A stretch of DNA of 64,000 nucleotides from Scandinavium hiltneri (GCF_024764835.1 NZ_JALIGE010000074.1:62001-126000); one strand, 5' to 3'; counted from the stretch's first letter, positions 25,504 to 35,606 are shown. Notes: generated by a model from the letters alone, not told the origin. Made by a program: numbers and translations.

Positions 25504-27585
25504 TTATTTCCCCACCGCATTCCTGCGCTTATCCAAATCCTTAATCAGTTTATTCACCGTCTCATCAGCAAACATCGCTTCAATGGTGGTGGACAGCTTG
25601 CGACGCCAGTTTTTGTACTGGTAACTGGTGCCCGGAATATTCACCGGCCCCGCCATATCCAGCCAGTCTTCCGGCTGAAGCCCCAGCAACGCACTATTAC
25701 TGTCGGCGATATAACGCTGCATTCCGCGATTCAGGGTGGTGGTCATGTTCATCAGCGACGCCTTATGCCCGGCGCGTTTTGGCAGACAGCCATAGTTGTG
25801 CAGCGCGTCTAACAGCCCCTGCTTCGCCCGTTCACGATCCTGGTACAGTCCGCGCAAAATCACCTCGTCAGGATACAACCCCAGGGTTTTGCCGAGCGTC
25901 AAATCACCGCTTTCCCAGTAGCCACGCAGCGTCGGCAAATCATGAGTGGTCGCCACCGCCATAGACTGCTCCGGGTAGGCTTTCGGCGAACGCCAGGTTT
26001 TTTCGTGGTCGCTTTCGAAATAGAGCACTTTGTAGGAATAGACGCCGCTTTTACGCAGTTTTCCGACGATTTCCACCGGCACGGTGCCAAGATCTTCGCC
26101 AATGACCATGCACTGATGGCGTTTGCTTTCCAGTGCCAGAATCGACAGCAGAGAGTCCACCGGGTAATGCACGTACGCACCGTGATCCGCCGTTTCACCG
26201 TACGGGATCCACCACAAGCGCAGGACCGACATCACGTGGTCGATGCGCAGCGCGCCACAGTTCTGCATATTCGCACGCAGCAAATCGATAAACGGTTCAT
26301 AGGCACGCGCGGCGATGATATGCGGGTCCATCGGCGGCAGGCCCCAGTTTTGCCCGAGCGGCCCAAGAATATCCGGTGGCGCGCCCACGGAGGCTTTCAG
26401 GCAATACAGCTCGCGGTCACACCAGGTTTCCGCCCCCCCCTCCGCCACGCCCACAGCAAGGTCGCGATACAAGCCAATCGGCATGTCATGCGCCTGGCAT
26501 TCATTCCAGCAGGCGGCGAACTGGCAATACGCCAGCCATTGCAGCCAAAGGAAGAAATCAACTTCATCGGCGTGTTGGGTACAAAACGCCTTCACTTCCG
26601 GGCTGTCGATGTCCTGATACGCGGCAGGCCAGGCAGGCCAGCCCCAGCGCAGTTCATCTTCTTTGACCTGATACGCATGCAGCGCGTCGAACGCCGCCTG
26701 CCAGTAAAGGCTTTCGCCTTCGTTCAGGGCAAACTGGCGGAACGCCGCCATTTGATCGTCGCTGCGCACGGAGAAGCGTTTCCACGCCATCCGCAACGCG
26801 GTAATTTTCAGCGCGGTGACGGTGGAATAATCGACCCATTCGGCATCACGTGCGGATTGCAGCGCCTGCTGCGTAGTCGGCAATGTCCACCACGCCTGCG
26901 CCTCTTTGCTGTCACGGAAATCGTCGACCGCATTTACGTCAATATAAATGACGTTCAGCCAGCGGCGTGAAGAAGGACTATACGGGCTGGCGCTTTCCGG
27001 GTTCGCCGGGTAAAGCGCGTGAATCGGGTTCAGGCCGATAAACGACCCGCCACGTCGGGCGATTTCCGGCAGCATCACTTTTAAATCGCCAAAATCACCG
27101 ATACCCCAATTACGCTCAGAACGCAGGGTGTAGAGCTGCACGCAGCTGCCCCACAGCTTTTTGCCCTGCTTAAGCGCCTGCGGCTCATAGCAACGCTCCG
27201 GGGCGACAATCACCCGGCAGTGCCAGCGATGGTCGCTCTGGGTAAGCGTCAGAGTGTGATACCCCTCCGGCAAACGCGTCGGCAAGTTCAGCGCTTTCTC
27301 TGCCGTCGCTTTGCCCTGATGCTGCTCCCCCTCTTCGGTGGTCAGCATCCAGTGGTACTCGCCGCTGCCTTCCACCGGCAGCGACATTTTCTTACCGTGG
27401 GTAAACACCTGCACGTTGGGAACCGGTGTCACCGCCACTGTCGTGGCCGCGACCCCGTGATGCATTGCGTCGAGCAAACGTCGCTTGGTTTCTGCACCAA
27501 TTGACTGCGGTTTGCCGTGGGCATTGATGTAACTTGGGCTGATGCCCGCCGCTTGCGCGGCGTTGTCCAGACGTTTGCTCTCCAT
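25504..27585 (-). CDS. malQ: 4-alpha-glucanotransferase (amylomaltase) MalQ
   Basis: A 693-residue GH77 enzyme, compared with 694 in E. coli, that transfers glucosyl units between maltodextrins and releases glucose. Recognisable blocks are YTLRSERNWGIGDFGDL, the nucleophile region ALRIDHVMSV and the acid/base region VIGEDLGTVP. It is cytoplasmic and the second gene of malPQ, starting 9 bases after malP. The operon depends on MalT. Confidence 0.96.
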   Translation of the reverse strand: MESKRLDNAAQAAGISPSYINAHGKPQSIGAETKRRLLDAMHHGVAATTVAVTPVPNVQVFTHGKKMSLPVEGSGEYHWMLTTEEGEQHQGKATAEKALNLPTRLPEGYHTLTLTQSDHRWHCRVIVAPERCYEPQALKQGKKLWGSCVQLYTLRSERNWGIGDFGDLKVMLPEIARRGGSFIGLNPIHALYPANPESASPYSPSSRRWLNVIYIDVNAVDDFRDSKEAQAWWTLPTTQQALQSARDAEWVDYSTVTALKITALRMAWKRFSVRSDDQMAAFRQFALNEGESLYWQAAFDALHAYQVKEDELRWGWPAWPAAYQDIDSPEVKAFCTQHADEVDFFLWLQWLAYCQFAACWNECQAHDMPIGLYRDLAVGVAEGGAETWCDRELYCLKASVGAPPDILGPLGQNWGLPPMDPHIIAARAYEPFIDLLRANMQNCGALRIDHVMSVLRLWWIPYGETADHGAYVHYPVDSLLSILALESKRHQCMVIGEDLGTVPVEIVGKLRKSGVYSYKVLYFESDHEKTWRSPKAYPEQSMAVATTHDLPTLRGYWESGDLTLGKTLGLYPDEVILRGLYQDRERAKQGLLDALHNYGCLPKRAGHKASLMNMTTTLNRGMQRYIADSNSALLGLQPEDWLDMAGPVNIPGTSYQYKNWRRKLSTTIEAMFADETVNKLIKDLDKRRNAVGK

Positions 27586-27594
27586 TGCGTTCCC

Positions 27595-29985
27595 TTAACG
27601 TTTTGCCTGCCAGATACGGCTCTGATAATCACGGATTGAACGGTCGGAACTGAACATCCCGCAGCGGGCAGAGTTGAGAATCGCCGCGCGCGTCCAGGCT
27701 TCCTGGTCACGGTACAGCACATCCACCTGTTTCTGCGCGTCAACGTACGCCGTGAAATCAGCCATCACCAGATACGGGTCGCCGCCCTGTTTGCCCATGC
27801 TGTGCAGCATCTGGTCAAACGCGTGCTTGTCACCGTCGCTGTATTTACCGCTTTCTAACTCTTTCAGCACCGCATCCAGCACTTTGTCTTTCTTACGCCA
27901 TTTCAGCGGGTCATAACCTTTGGCCTTCAGCGCTTTCACTTGTTCGACGGTGTGGCCGAAGATGAAGATATTTTCGTCGCCAACCTGCTCGGCAATTTCG
28001 ACGTTCGCACCATCGAGAGTGCCGACGGTCAGCGCGCCGTTCAGCGCCAGCTTCATGTTGCCGGTGCCGGAAGCCTCTTTGCCTGCGGTAGAAATTTGTT
28101 CAGACACGTCCGCCGCGGGGATCATCACTTCTGCCGCCGATACGCAGTAGTCCGGAAGGAATACTACTTTCAGCTTGTCGCCGACTTTCGGGTCATTATT
28201 CACCACGTCGGCCACTTTGTTGATAGCAAAAATGATGTTCTTCGCCAGGTAGTAGCCCGGGGCAGCTTTCGCGCCAAACAGGAATACGCGCGGGACGCGG
28301 TCTGCCTGCGGGTTTTCTCGGATTTCTTTGTACAGCGCTAAAATGTGCAGCAGGTTCAGGTGCTGACGTTTGTATTCGTGCAGGCGCTTGATCTGAATAT
28401 CAAAAATCGCCGCCGGATTGATGTCAATCCCGGTACGGTGCTTCACAAACTCCGCCAAATGCTGTTTGTTGGCGAGCTTGATATCACGCCAGGTTTTGCG
28501 GAATTTGGCGTCGTCGGCGTATTTTTCCAGGTTGATCAGCTGGTCGAGATCGTTGGCCCACTCTTTCTTCAGATGCTTATCGAACAGCGCTGCCAGCGCC
28601 GGGTTGCACTGCTTGATCCAGCGACGTGGCGTAATGCCGTTGGTGACGTTGTGGAATTTGTTCGGCCACAACTGGTGATATTCCGGGAACAGGTCCTTCA
28701 CCACCAAATCAGAGTGCAGCGCCGCGACGCCGTTGACCGCAAAGCCGCTCACCACGCACATGTTGGCCATGCGCACCTGCTTGTCGTGTACCACCGCGAG
28801 TTTGGCCCACACCGCAGCGTCGCCTGGCCAGGTGTTGTCGACCCGCGTTTTGAAACGGGTGTTGATCTCATTGATGATCTGCATGTGACGCGGCAGCAGC
28901 GCTTTCACCAGTTTCTCATCCCAGCATTCGAGTGCTTCTGGCATCAACGTGTGGTTGGTGTAGGCGAAGGTTTTGCTGGTGATGGCCCAGGCATCGTCCC
29001 AGCTCATCTGATGCTCATCGAGAAGCACACGCAGCAGTTCAGGAATGGCAATTGTCGGGTGCGTGTCGTTGAGCTGAATCACCTCAAACTTCGGCAGGTC
29101 AGCAATTTTACGGCCCGCCAGATGATGACGACGCAGAATATCCGCCACCGAACAGGCGCACTGGAAATACTGCTGCATCAGGCGCAGCTTTTTGCCTGCC
29201 AGATGGTTGTCGTTCGGGTACAGCACTTTAGTCAGTTTTTCGGCGTCGATCCCTTGCTGCTCTGCACGCAGGAAATCGCCGTCGTTGAATTTGGTCAGGT
29301 TGAACGGGTGCGCGTGGGTCGCCTGCCATAAACGCAGCGGTTGTGCCACGCCGTTCCGGTAACCGAGCACCGGCAGATCCCACGCCTGACCGACCAGCGT
29401 GAACGCTGGCTGCCAGTCGCCTTTCACCACTTTACCGCCAATGCCAACCTGCACGTCCAGCGCAGCATTGTGGCGGAACCACGGATAGCTGTTGCGATGC
29501 CAGTCATCCGGGGCTTCCATCTGCTGGCCGTCGGCAAACGACTGACGGAACAGACCGTATTGATAGTTCAGGCCGTAACCTGTTGCCGACTGACCGACGG
29601 TCGCCATGGAATCGAGGAAACAGGCCGCCAGACGCCCCAGGCCGCCGTTACCCAACGCCGGGTCCGTCTCTTCCTCCAGCAGATCCGTCAGCGTGACGTC
29701 GTGATCTTTCAGCACGGCACTCACGTCCTGATACCAGCCGAGGTTCAGGAGGTTGTTGCCGGTCAGGCGACCGATCAGAAACTCCATCGAGATATAGTTG
29801 ACGTGACGCTGTTTTTTTTCTGGTTTCGCTGCAGGCTGAGCCGACAACAGTTCTGCCAGCGCGCCGCTCACCGCTTGCCACCACTGATGCTGAGTCATTT
29901 CGCTTGCGGCCTGCAAACCGTATCGCTGCCACTGACGTGTCAGTGCAGCCTGAAACTGTGCTTTATCGAAGGTCGGCTGTGACAT
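27595..29985 (-). CDS. malP: Maltodextrin phosphorylase MalP
   Basis: A 796-residue GT35 phosphorylase, compared with 797 in E. coli, that releases glucose-1-phosphate from maltodextrins. The pyridoxal-phosphate lysine is in EASGTGNMKLALNGAL, and the N-terminal part has the VNYISMEFLIGRL and GNGGLGRLAACFLDS signatures. It works with MalQ. It is transcribed divergently from malT across a 570-base regulatory region with MalT boxes. It is paralogous to glgP at 38372-40819. Confidence 0.97.
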   Translation of the reverse strand: MSQPTFDKAQFQAALTRQWQRYGLQAASEMTQHQWWQAVSGALAELLSAQPAAKPEKKQRHVNYISMEFLIGRLTGNNLLNLGWYQDVSAVLKDHDVTLTDLLEEETDPALGNGGLGRLAACFLDSMATVGQSATGYGLNYQYGLFRQSFADGQQMEAPDDWHRNSYPWFRHNAALDVQVGIGGKVVKGDWQPAFTLVGQAWDLPVLGYRNGVAQPLRLWQATHAHPFNLTKFNDGDFLRAEQQGIDAEKLTKVLYPNDNHLAGKKLRLMQQYFQCACSVADILRRHHLAGRKIADLPKFEVIQLNDTHPTIAIPELLRVLLDEHQMSWDDAWAITSKTFAYTNHTLMPEALECWDEKLVKALLPRHMQIINEINTRFKTRVDNTWPGDAAVWAKLAVVHDKQVRMANMCVVSGFAVNGVAALHSDLVVKDLFPEYHQLWPNKFHNVTNGITPRRWIKQCNPALAALFDKHLKKEWANDLDQLINLEKYADDAKFRKTWRDIKLANKQHLAEFVKHRTGIDINPAAIFDIQIKRLHEYKRQHLNLLHILALYKEIRENPQADRVPRVFLFGAKAAPGYYLAKNIIFAINKVADVVNNDPKVGDKLKVVFLPDYCVSAAEVMIPAADVSEQISTAGKEASGTGNMKLALNGALTVGTLDGANVEIAEQVGDENIFIFGHTVEQVKALKAKGYDPLKWRKKDKVLDAVLKELESGKYSDGDKHAFDQMLHSMGKQGGDPYLVMADFTAYVDAQKQVDVLYRDQEAWTRAAILNSARCGMFSSDRSIRDYQSRIWQAKR

Positions 29986-30046
29986 AAGGATCCAATCCTG
30001 TTAGCTAAAACGTTGGCGCTAGTGTGCCTGGCTACCTGTTTAACGT

Positions 30047-30091
30047 CCTCATCCCGGCGGGCATTAGCCGGGGAGGAGTAGCAGGGATGAG
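30047..30091. promoter_or_regulatory. Three MalT boxes for malPQ
   Basis: The MalT box core is GGGGA(T/G)GAGG. Three matches occur here: GGGATGAGG on the minus strand (30047-30055), GGGGAGGAG on the plus strand (30070-30078) and GGGATGAG on the plus strand (30084-30091). The first is inverted relative to the other two. The spacing and closeness to malP fit the known E. coli malP promoter. Confidence 0.82.
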
Positions 30092-30417
30092 CGAAAAAGT
30101 GTGATCTTCGCCACTATAACGGTAGCCGTTTACAGCGGTTCTGCTCAGTTTTACACCGTTGGGACCTGGAAAGTGAAAAGACGTTTTGCAAATTATATGT
30201 AAGGGTGGAAATGATTACTTACGTGTAATAATAACTCCGTAAATCACCTTCATTCGAAATGCAAATTTAATGATAAAACGTGACTTTAAATTTATCCGGA
30301 TGGGGAAAAACGCATTCACACAAATTAGTTTTAGCCTCTTTTTAACAAACTGAGGAACCCAGTCTCCACGCGCACTGGCACCGGTTTCAGTCGATATAAT
30401 TATTCTTCATTAAGATT

Positions 30418-30433
30418 TGTGACACAGTGCAAA
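30418..30433. promoter_or_regulatory. CRP site of malT
   Basis: TGTGACACAGTGCAAA is the same half-conserved CRP site as in the E. coli malT promoter (a perfect TGTGA half and a weaker right half). It lies about 125 bases before the malT start. CRP activation of malT is established knowledge. Confidence 0.82.
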
Positions 30434-30555
30434 ATCATAAGCATTAAAATCGGACATAACTTGCAATAATTAAGCATATGTCCGAACTTAGTAGACATTA
30501 ATTACGAAGCGCGAAAAAAAACAAACTCTTACTCTCACAGTGAAGTGATATACCT

Positions 30556-33267
30556 ATGTTGATTCCGTCCAAATTAAGTCGTCCCGTCCGTCTTGAACAC
30601 ACCGTGGTTCGCGACCGGCTACTGGCGAAACTTTCCGGCGCGAACAATTACCGTCTTGCGCTGGTAACAAGCCCAGCTGGTTACGGGAAAACCACTCTCA
30701 TTTCACAGTGGGCAGCAGGGAAAAGCGATCTCGGTTGGTTTTCTCTGGATGACGGAGACAACCAGCAAGAACGTTTTGCAAGCTATCTGATTGCCGCCGT
30801 TCAGCAGGCGACAGGCGGTCATTGCACGACCAGCGAAACCATGGTGCAGAAGCGGCAATATGCCAGCCTGACCTCGCTGTTCGCCCAGCTGTTTATCGAA
30901 CTCAATGCCTGGCTGCGCCCGCTGCTGCTGGTCATTGATGATTATCATCTGATAAGCAATCCGGTTATTCACGACGCGATGCGATTTTTCCTGCGCCATC
31001 AGCCGGAAAATATGACGCTGGTGGTGCTGTCGCGCAATTTACCGCAGCTCGGCATTGCCAATCTGCGCGTGCGCGATCAGCTGCTGGAGATTGGCAGCCA
31101 GCAACTGGCGTTCAATCATCAGGAAGCGAAGCAGTTTTTCGACTGTCGCCTGACCTCACCGATTGAAGCCACCGAAAGCAGCCGCATGTGTGACGACGTT
31201 GCCGGTTGGGCCACGGCGTTGCAGCTTATCGCCCTCTCAGCACGACAGAATAACAGTGCCGCGCACCATTCCGCGCGCCGTCTGGCCGGAATTAACGCCA
31301 GTCATTTGTCCGATTATCTGGTGGATGAAGTGCTGGATAACGTCGACATCACCACCCGTCATTTTCTGCTGAAAAGCTCGCTGCTGCGTTCGATGAACGA
31401 TGCGCTGATCGTGCGTGTGACCGGCGAAGAAAACGGCCAGATGCGGCTGGAAGAAATTGAACGTCAGGGCTTGTTCCTGCAACGCATGGACAATACCGGC
31501 GAATGGTTTAGCTTCCACCCGCTGTTCGGCAGTTTCCTGCGCCAGCGCTGTCAGTGGGAGCTCGCCACCGAGCTGCCTGATATTCACCGCAGCGCGGCGG
31601 AAAGCTGGATGGCGCAGGGCTTCCCGAGCGAAGCCATTCACCACGCGTTGTCGGCAGGTGATGCCAATATGCTGCGCGATATTCTGCTTAATCACGCCTG
31701 GGGCCTGTTCCATCACAGTGAACTGGCGCTGCTGGAAGAATCCCTGGCCGCTCTGCCATGGGACAGCCTATTGGAAAATCCGCGCCTGGTGCTGCTACAG
31801 GCGTGGCTGATGCAGAGTCAGCATCGCTACAGCGAAGTGAACACCCTGCTCGCCCGTGCCGAAGAAGAGATGAGTGCCGAAATGGACGCCACGCTGCACG
31901 CAGATTTCAACGCGCTGCGGGCGCAAGTGGCGATCAACGACGGTGATCCGGACGAAGCCGAACGCCTGGCAATGGTAGCACTCGACCAATTGCCGCTGGC
32001 GAGCTTCTACAGCCGCATCGTGGCGACCTCCGTTCACGGGGAAGTGCTGCACTGTCAGGGCAAACTCAGCAAATCGCTGGCAGTGATGCAGCAAACCGAA
32101 CAAATGGCACGTCGCCACGAAGTCTGGCATTACGCGCTGTGGAGCCTTATCCAGCAAAGTGAGATTCTGTTTGCGCAGGGCTTTTTACAGGCCGCCTGGG
32201 AAACTCAGGAAAAAGCGTTCCAGCTGATCCGCGAACAGCACCTGGAACAGCTGCCGATGCACGAATTCCTGTTGCGCATTCGCGCGCAGCTGCTGTGGGC
32301 CTGGGCACGTCTCGATGAAGCCGAGCAGAGCGCTCGTCACGGAATGGACGTGCTGGCGACCTATCAGCCACAACAACAATTACAGTGCCTCGCGCTGCTG
32401 GTGCAAAGTTCGCTGGCGCGCGGTGATTTGGACAATGCCCGCAATCACCTGAATCGCCTTGAAAACCTGCTCGGCAACGGGCAGTACCACAGCGATTGGG
32501 TATCGAACGCCGATAAAGTCCGGGTGATTTACTGGCAGATGATTGGCGATAAAAAATCAGCGGCCAACTGGCTGCGCCATACGCCGAAACCGGCCTTTGC
32601 CAATAACCATTTCCTGCAAAGCCAATGGCGCAACATCGCCCGGGCGCAAATCCTGCTTGGCGAATTCGACTCGGCGGAAATGGTGCTGGAAGAACTCAAC
32701 GAGAACGCGCGGACCCTGCGTCTGATGAGCGATCTCAACCGCAACCTGCTGTTGCTCAACCAGCTGTACTGGCTGTCGAATAAGAAAAATGACGCTCAGC
32801 GCGTGTTGATGGAAGCCCTGACGCTGTCCAACCGCACGGGGTTTATCAGTCATTTCGTGATTGAAGGTGAAGCGATGGCGCAACAGCTGCGTCAGCTGCT
32901 GCAACTCAATATGCTGCCGGAGCTTGAACAGCATCGCGCCCAGCGAATTTTGCGTGAAATTAATCAGCACCATCGCCACAAGTTTGCACATTTTGATGAG
33001 AACTTCGTGGAACGTTTGCTGACTCACCCGGAAGTGCCGGAGCTTATCCGCACCAGCCCGCTGACCCAGCGCGAATGGCAAGTGTTAGGTCTGATTTATT
33101 CAGGTTACAGCAATGACCAGATAGCCGGTGAGCTTGACGTGGCGGCGACCACGATTAAGACGCATATCCGTAATTTATATCAGAAGCTCGGCGTGGCGCA
33201 TCGCCAGGATGCGGTGCAGCATGCGCAGAAGCTGTTGAAAATGATGGGGTATATTTCTGCGGCGTGA
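30556..33267 (+). CDS. malT: Maltose regulon activator MalT
   Basis: A 903-residue STAND-class ATP-dependent activator, compared with 901 in E. coli. The P-loop SPAGYGKTTL is at residues 39-48, Walker B is LLLVIDDYHLI, the middle carries superhelical repeats that bind maltotriose, and the C-terminus has a LuxR-type helix-turn-helix (LTQREWQVLGLIYSGYSNDQIA). It activates malPQ and the other mal operons. CRP controls its expression. In E. coli the next genes are rtcBA; here glpR follows. Confidence 0.97.
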   Translation: MLIPSKLSRPVRLEHTVVRDRLLAKLSGANNYRLALVTSPAGYGKTTLISQWAAGKSDLGWFSLDDGDNQQERFASYLIAAVQQATGGHCTTSETMVQKRQYASLTSLFAQLFIELNAWLRPLLLVIDDYHLISNPVIHDAMRFFLRHQPENMTLVVLSRNLPQLGIANLRVRDQLLEIGSQQLAFNHQEAKQFFDCRLTSPIEATESSRMCDDVAGWATALQLIALSARQNNSAAHHSARRLAGINASHLSDYLVDEVLDNVDITTRHFLLKSSLLRSMNDALIVRVTGEENGQMRLEEIERQGLFLQRMDNTGEWFSFHPLFGSFLRQRCQWELATELPDIHRSAAESWMAQGFPSEAIHHALSAGDANMLRDILLNHAWGLFHHSELALLEESLAALPWDSLLENPRLVLLQAWLMQSQHRYSEVNTLLARAEEEMSAEMDATLHADFNALRAQVAINDGDPDEAERLAMVALDQLPLASFYSRIVATSVHGEVLHCQGKLSKSLAVMQQTEQMARRHEVWHYALWSLIQQSEILFAQGFLQAAWETQEKAFQLIREQHLEQLPMHEFLLRIRAQLLWAWARLDEAEQSARHGMDVLATYQPQQQLQCLALLVQSSLARGDLDNARNHLNRLENLLGNGQYHSDWVSNADKVRVIYWQMIGDKKSAANWLRHTPKPAFANNHFLQSQWRNIARAQILLGEFDSAEMVLEELNENARTLRLMSDLNRNLLLLNQLYWLSNKKNDAQRVLMEALTLSNRTGFISHFVIEGEAMAQQLRQLLQLNMLPELEQHRAQRILREINQHHRHKFAHFDENFVERLLTHPEVPELIRTSPLTQREWQVLGLIYSGYSNDQIAGELDVAATTIKTHIRNLYQKLGVAHRQDAVQHAQKLLKMMGYISAA

Positions 33268-33282
33268 TGCGCTATCCCCCGC

Positions 33283-33339
33283 CCCTCTCCCTGGAGGGGC
33301 CACGGGGATTGATAAGGGGAACGTGGTGTTCCCCTTATC
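33283..33339. terminator. Two hairpins after malT, possible terminator
   Basis: The first hairpin pairs GCCCCTC with GAGGGGC. The second is a perfect 12-base stem (GATAAGGGGAAC / GTTCCCCTTATC, 33311-33339) with a five-base loop. Neither has a good T run after it, so intrinsic termination is not certain. They lie between the convergent malT and glpR ends. Confidence 0.55.
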
Positions 33340-33450
33340 CCGTTCACGTTCGGCTCGGGTTGCGGAACCTGCTGAACATCTGGTGAACGGAACAATTCCA
33401 CACTAGATTTTATACTGCACTGACAGAAAGCAAGCGGCTCACCGCTAATA

Positions 33451-34209
33451 TCAGCACAGCTCCAGCTGAATATTATTATCAACAATCACCTGCATCACAC
33501 CCGCTGGCGGCATTACGTCGGTGTAGACCGCATCAACCAGACTGATGCTGCCCATATTTACCATCGCATTACGGCCAAACTTCGAGTGATCCACCACCAG
33601 CATCACATGACGCGAGTTCTCAATGATCGCGCGCTTGGTGCGCACTTCGTGATAATCAAACTCCAGCAGCGAACCGTCGCTGTCGATCCCGCTGATGCCG
33701 AGAATGCCGTAATCCAGGCGGAACTGGGAGATGAAATCGAGGGTCGCCTCGCCGATGATACCGCCGTCGCGGCTGCGTAATTCACCGCCGGCCAGGATCA
33801 CGCGGAAATCCTCTTTCACCATCAACGTATTCGCGACGTTAAGGTTGTTGGTCACGATGCGCAGGTCTGAATGTTCCATCAGCGCATGAGCCACGGCTTC
33901 TGGCGTCGTGCCGATATCAATAAACAGCGCCGCACCGTTAGGGATTTGGCTCGCCACTTTGCGGGCAATACGCTCTTTTTCCGCCGCCTGCGTGGCGCGT
34001 CGGTCCTGCCATGACGTGTTCACCGCGCTGGACGGCAAGGCCGCCCCACCGTGGTGGCGCAGGATCATCTTCTGCTCCGCCAGGTCATTGAGATCGCGAC
34101 GAATCGTCTGCGGGCTGACGGCAAACTGCTCGACTAACTCTTCCGTACTGACATAACCCTGTTTCTTTACCAGCTCGATAATCGCGTCATGACGTTGTGT
34201 TTGTTTCAT
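33451..34209 (-). CDS. glpR: Glycerol-3-phosphate regulon repressor GlpR
   Basis: A 252-residue DeoR-family repressor, the E. coli length. The N-terminal helix-turn-helix is VSTEELVEQFAVSPQTIRRDL (residues about 17-37), and a sugar-phosphate-binding domain follows (IDIGTTPEAVA). It represses glpD, glpFK and related genes until glycerol-3-phosphate binds. It is the last gene of glpEGR. The frame is intact, unlike some K-12 lines where glpR carries a frameshift. Confidence 0.96.
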   Translation of the reverse strand: MKQTQRHDAIIELVKKQGYVSTEELVEQFAVSPQTIRRDLNDLAEQKMILRHHGGAALPSSAVNTSWQDRRATQAAEKERIARKVASQIPNGAALFIDIGTTPEAVAHALMEHSDLRIVTNNLNVANTLMVKEDFRVILAGGELRSRDGGIIGEATLDFISQFRLDYGILGISGIDSDGSLLEFDYHEVRTKRAIIENSRHVMLVVDHSKFGRNAMVNMGSISLVDAVYTDVMPPAGVMQVIVDNNIQLELC

Positions 34210-34227
34210 GCAAGATCCCAGGAATTA

Positions 34228-35058
34228 TTATGTTCGTTTTCGCACATTCTGCGTATCGGCAAACGCCATCGCCAGCCCTACTGCCAGGCCCGTTACGTGC
34301 GCGCCATTGGCAATCGACATACCGAAAAGATCCAACCAGCCCACGATCAGCCACAGAACCGAAAAGATAATCAGCCCGCGCTGAAGATAAATTCCGCTTT
34401 CCGGGTCGCGCTCACCGCGCAGCCAGGCATACCCCATCAGCGCATACACCACGCCAGATAAACCGCCGAACCAAGGGCCGCTGAATTTATGCTGAATGAA
34501 GCCGCTTAACAGGGCGCTGATTACCGTTATCACCAGCAGTTTTCCACTGCCGATGCGCTTTTCCACCATCCCGCCGAGATACCACCACCATAACAGGTTG
34601 AAGAGGATATGCATCACCGAGAAGTGCATAAACGCGTGGGTAAAATAGCGCCACAGCTCGAACTGCTGTGAGGGATCGTACGGCCACGCCAGCCACAACA
34701 TGACCGCCTGGTCGCCCACCACATTCATCACAATAAACACCAGAATGCAGGCGCACATAATGAGCCAGGTCAACCACCCGGCATTGCTTTTCAGGGTGGC
34801 GATAAAAGGAAAGCGATTGTAGTGCAGCCCGCTGTTGGTATGCCCGGATTCCCAGCTTGCCGCCAGATAACGGGGGTCGGCCGGGTTTTCCAGAAAACGA
34901 GCCAGTTCGTTTTGCACCCGCGCAGCCTGGCTTTCGTCAGCCAGCCAGACGTCGGTTTGGGTGTGCTGTTGAACCGTCAGCACAATACCCTGGGTAGCCA
35001 TGTAGTCCACAAACGCCTGGGCGACGCGCGGGTTAGTAAAGGAGGTAATCATCAACAT
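34228..35058 (-). CDS. glpG: Rhomboid intramembrane protease GlpG
   Basis: A 276-residue six-helix membrane protease with a cytoplasmic N-terminal domain (about 1-90). The catalytic dyad is Ser201 (GLSG) and His254 (NGAH), exactly the E. coli numbering, and the conserved HILFNLLWWWYLGG segment is present. GlpG cleaves within transmembrane segments of unstable membrane proteins. It lies between glpE and glpR in one operon. Confidence 0.97.
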   Translation of the reverse strand: MLMITSFTNPRVAQAFVDYMATQGIVLTVQQHTQTDVWLADESQAARVQNELARFLENPADPRYLAASWESGHTNSGLHYNRFPFIATLKSNAGWLTWLIMCACILVFIVMNVVGDQAVMLWLAWPYDPSQQFELWRYFTHAFMHFSVMHILFNLLWWWYLGGMVEKRIGSGKLLVITVISALLSGFIQHKFSGPWFGGLSGVVYALMGYAWLRGERDPESGIYLQRGLIIFSVLWLIVGWLDLFGMSIANGAHVTGLAVGLAMAFADTQNVRKRT

Positions 35059-35102
35059 ACGGGGCGTCGCTTATTCCACACAAAAGAGGACAGTATACCC
35101 GC

Positions 35103-35429
35103 TCAGTTACCGTGTGCCACTTCAGCGGGAAAATGGCGATGCCAGGCGTCAAAGCCGCCGTCCACGCTGTAGACCTGGTCAAAACCCTGTTGCAGCAGAT
35201 ACTGCGCCGCACCTTTGCTGCTGTTGCCGTGATAGCACATCACCATCACCGACGTTTCGAAATCGTTATTCTGCATAAACGCGCCGAGCGTGTCGTTGGT
35301 CAGATGAAACGCGCCCGGGGTATGGCCCATCGCGTAGCTCTGCGGATCGCGAATATCCACCATCACCGCCAGTCCCTGATGCAGCTTCTGATGGGCTTCT
35401 TCTACGTTAATACATTCAAATTGATCCAT
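35103..35429 (-). CDS. glpE: Thiosulfate sulfurtransferase GlpE
   Basis: A 108-residue single-domain rhodanese. The active-site loop CYHGNSS has catalytic Cys65. I chose the start at 35429 (MDQFECINV), which matches E. coli; a further five in-frame residues upstream are possible but unlikely. GlpE transfers sulfur from thiosulfate to acceptors such as cyanide or thioredoxin in the cytoplasm. It is the first gene of glpEGR and diverges from glpD. Confidence 0.95.
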   Translation of the reverse strand: MDQFECINVEEAHQKLHQGLAVMVDIRDPQSYAMGHTPGAFHLTNDTLGAFMQNNDFETSVMVMCYHGNSSKGAAQYLLQQGFDQVYSVDGGFDAWHRHFPAEVAHGN

Positions 35430-35505
35430 GGTGCTCTCTTTCATTCATTCCGGGAGGAGAAGTTTACCGCCAAGTGTACTTTGTGACGGCAGGGAAACGC
35501 TAATT

Positions 35506-35606
35506 TGTTACATGCATCACTCTGAAATGTTTTTTTGATGTTACCAACTGCGCGTTTGTTTGCTAATATGAGCGATAACGAACATTAATGAACTTTAACG
35601 AAAGTG
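35506..35606. promoter_or_regulatory. CRP and GlpR operator sites between glpE and glpD
   Basis: A CRP-like palindrome TGTTA-N6-TCACT lies at 35506-35521. Two GlpR-type operator repeats follow: one around 35568-35586 (AGCGATAACGAACATT) and one at 35588-35606 (ATGAACTTTAACGAAAGTG). Both resemble the known E. coli glpD operators, which overlap and follow the promoter. The arrangement predicts repression by GlpR and activation by cAMP-CRP. Confidence 0.75.

Larger units (their letters stand above)
29986..30555. promoter_or_regulatory. Divergent malPQ/malT control region
   Basis: This 570-base gap holds no gene. MalT boxes sit near malP (30047-30091) and a CRP site near malT (30418-30433), as in E. 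coli. The part in between (about 30170-30350) is AT-rich and I see no further recognisable site. Confidence 0.8.

Noticed and set aside
25942..26970. Plus-strand frame of 342 codons opposite malQ
   Set aside because: Antisense shadow of malQ with an Arg/His/Gln-rich composition and no ribosome site.
28345..29331. Plus-strand frame of 328 codons opposite malP
   Set aside because: Antisense shadow of malP; composition is typical of a reversed coding strand.
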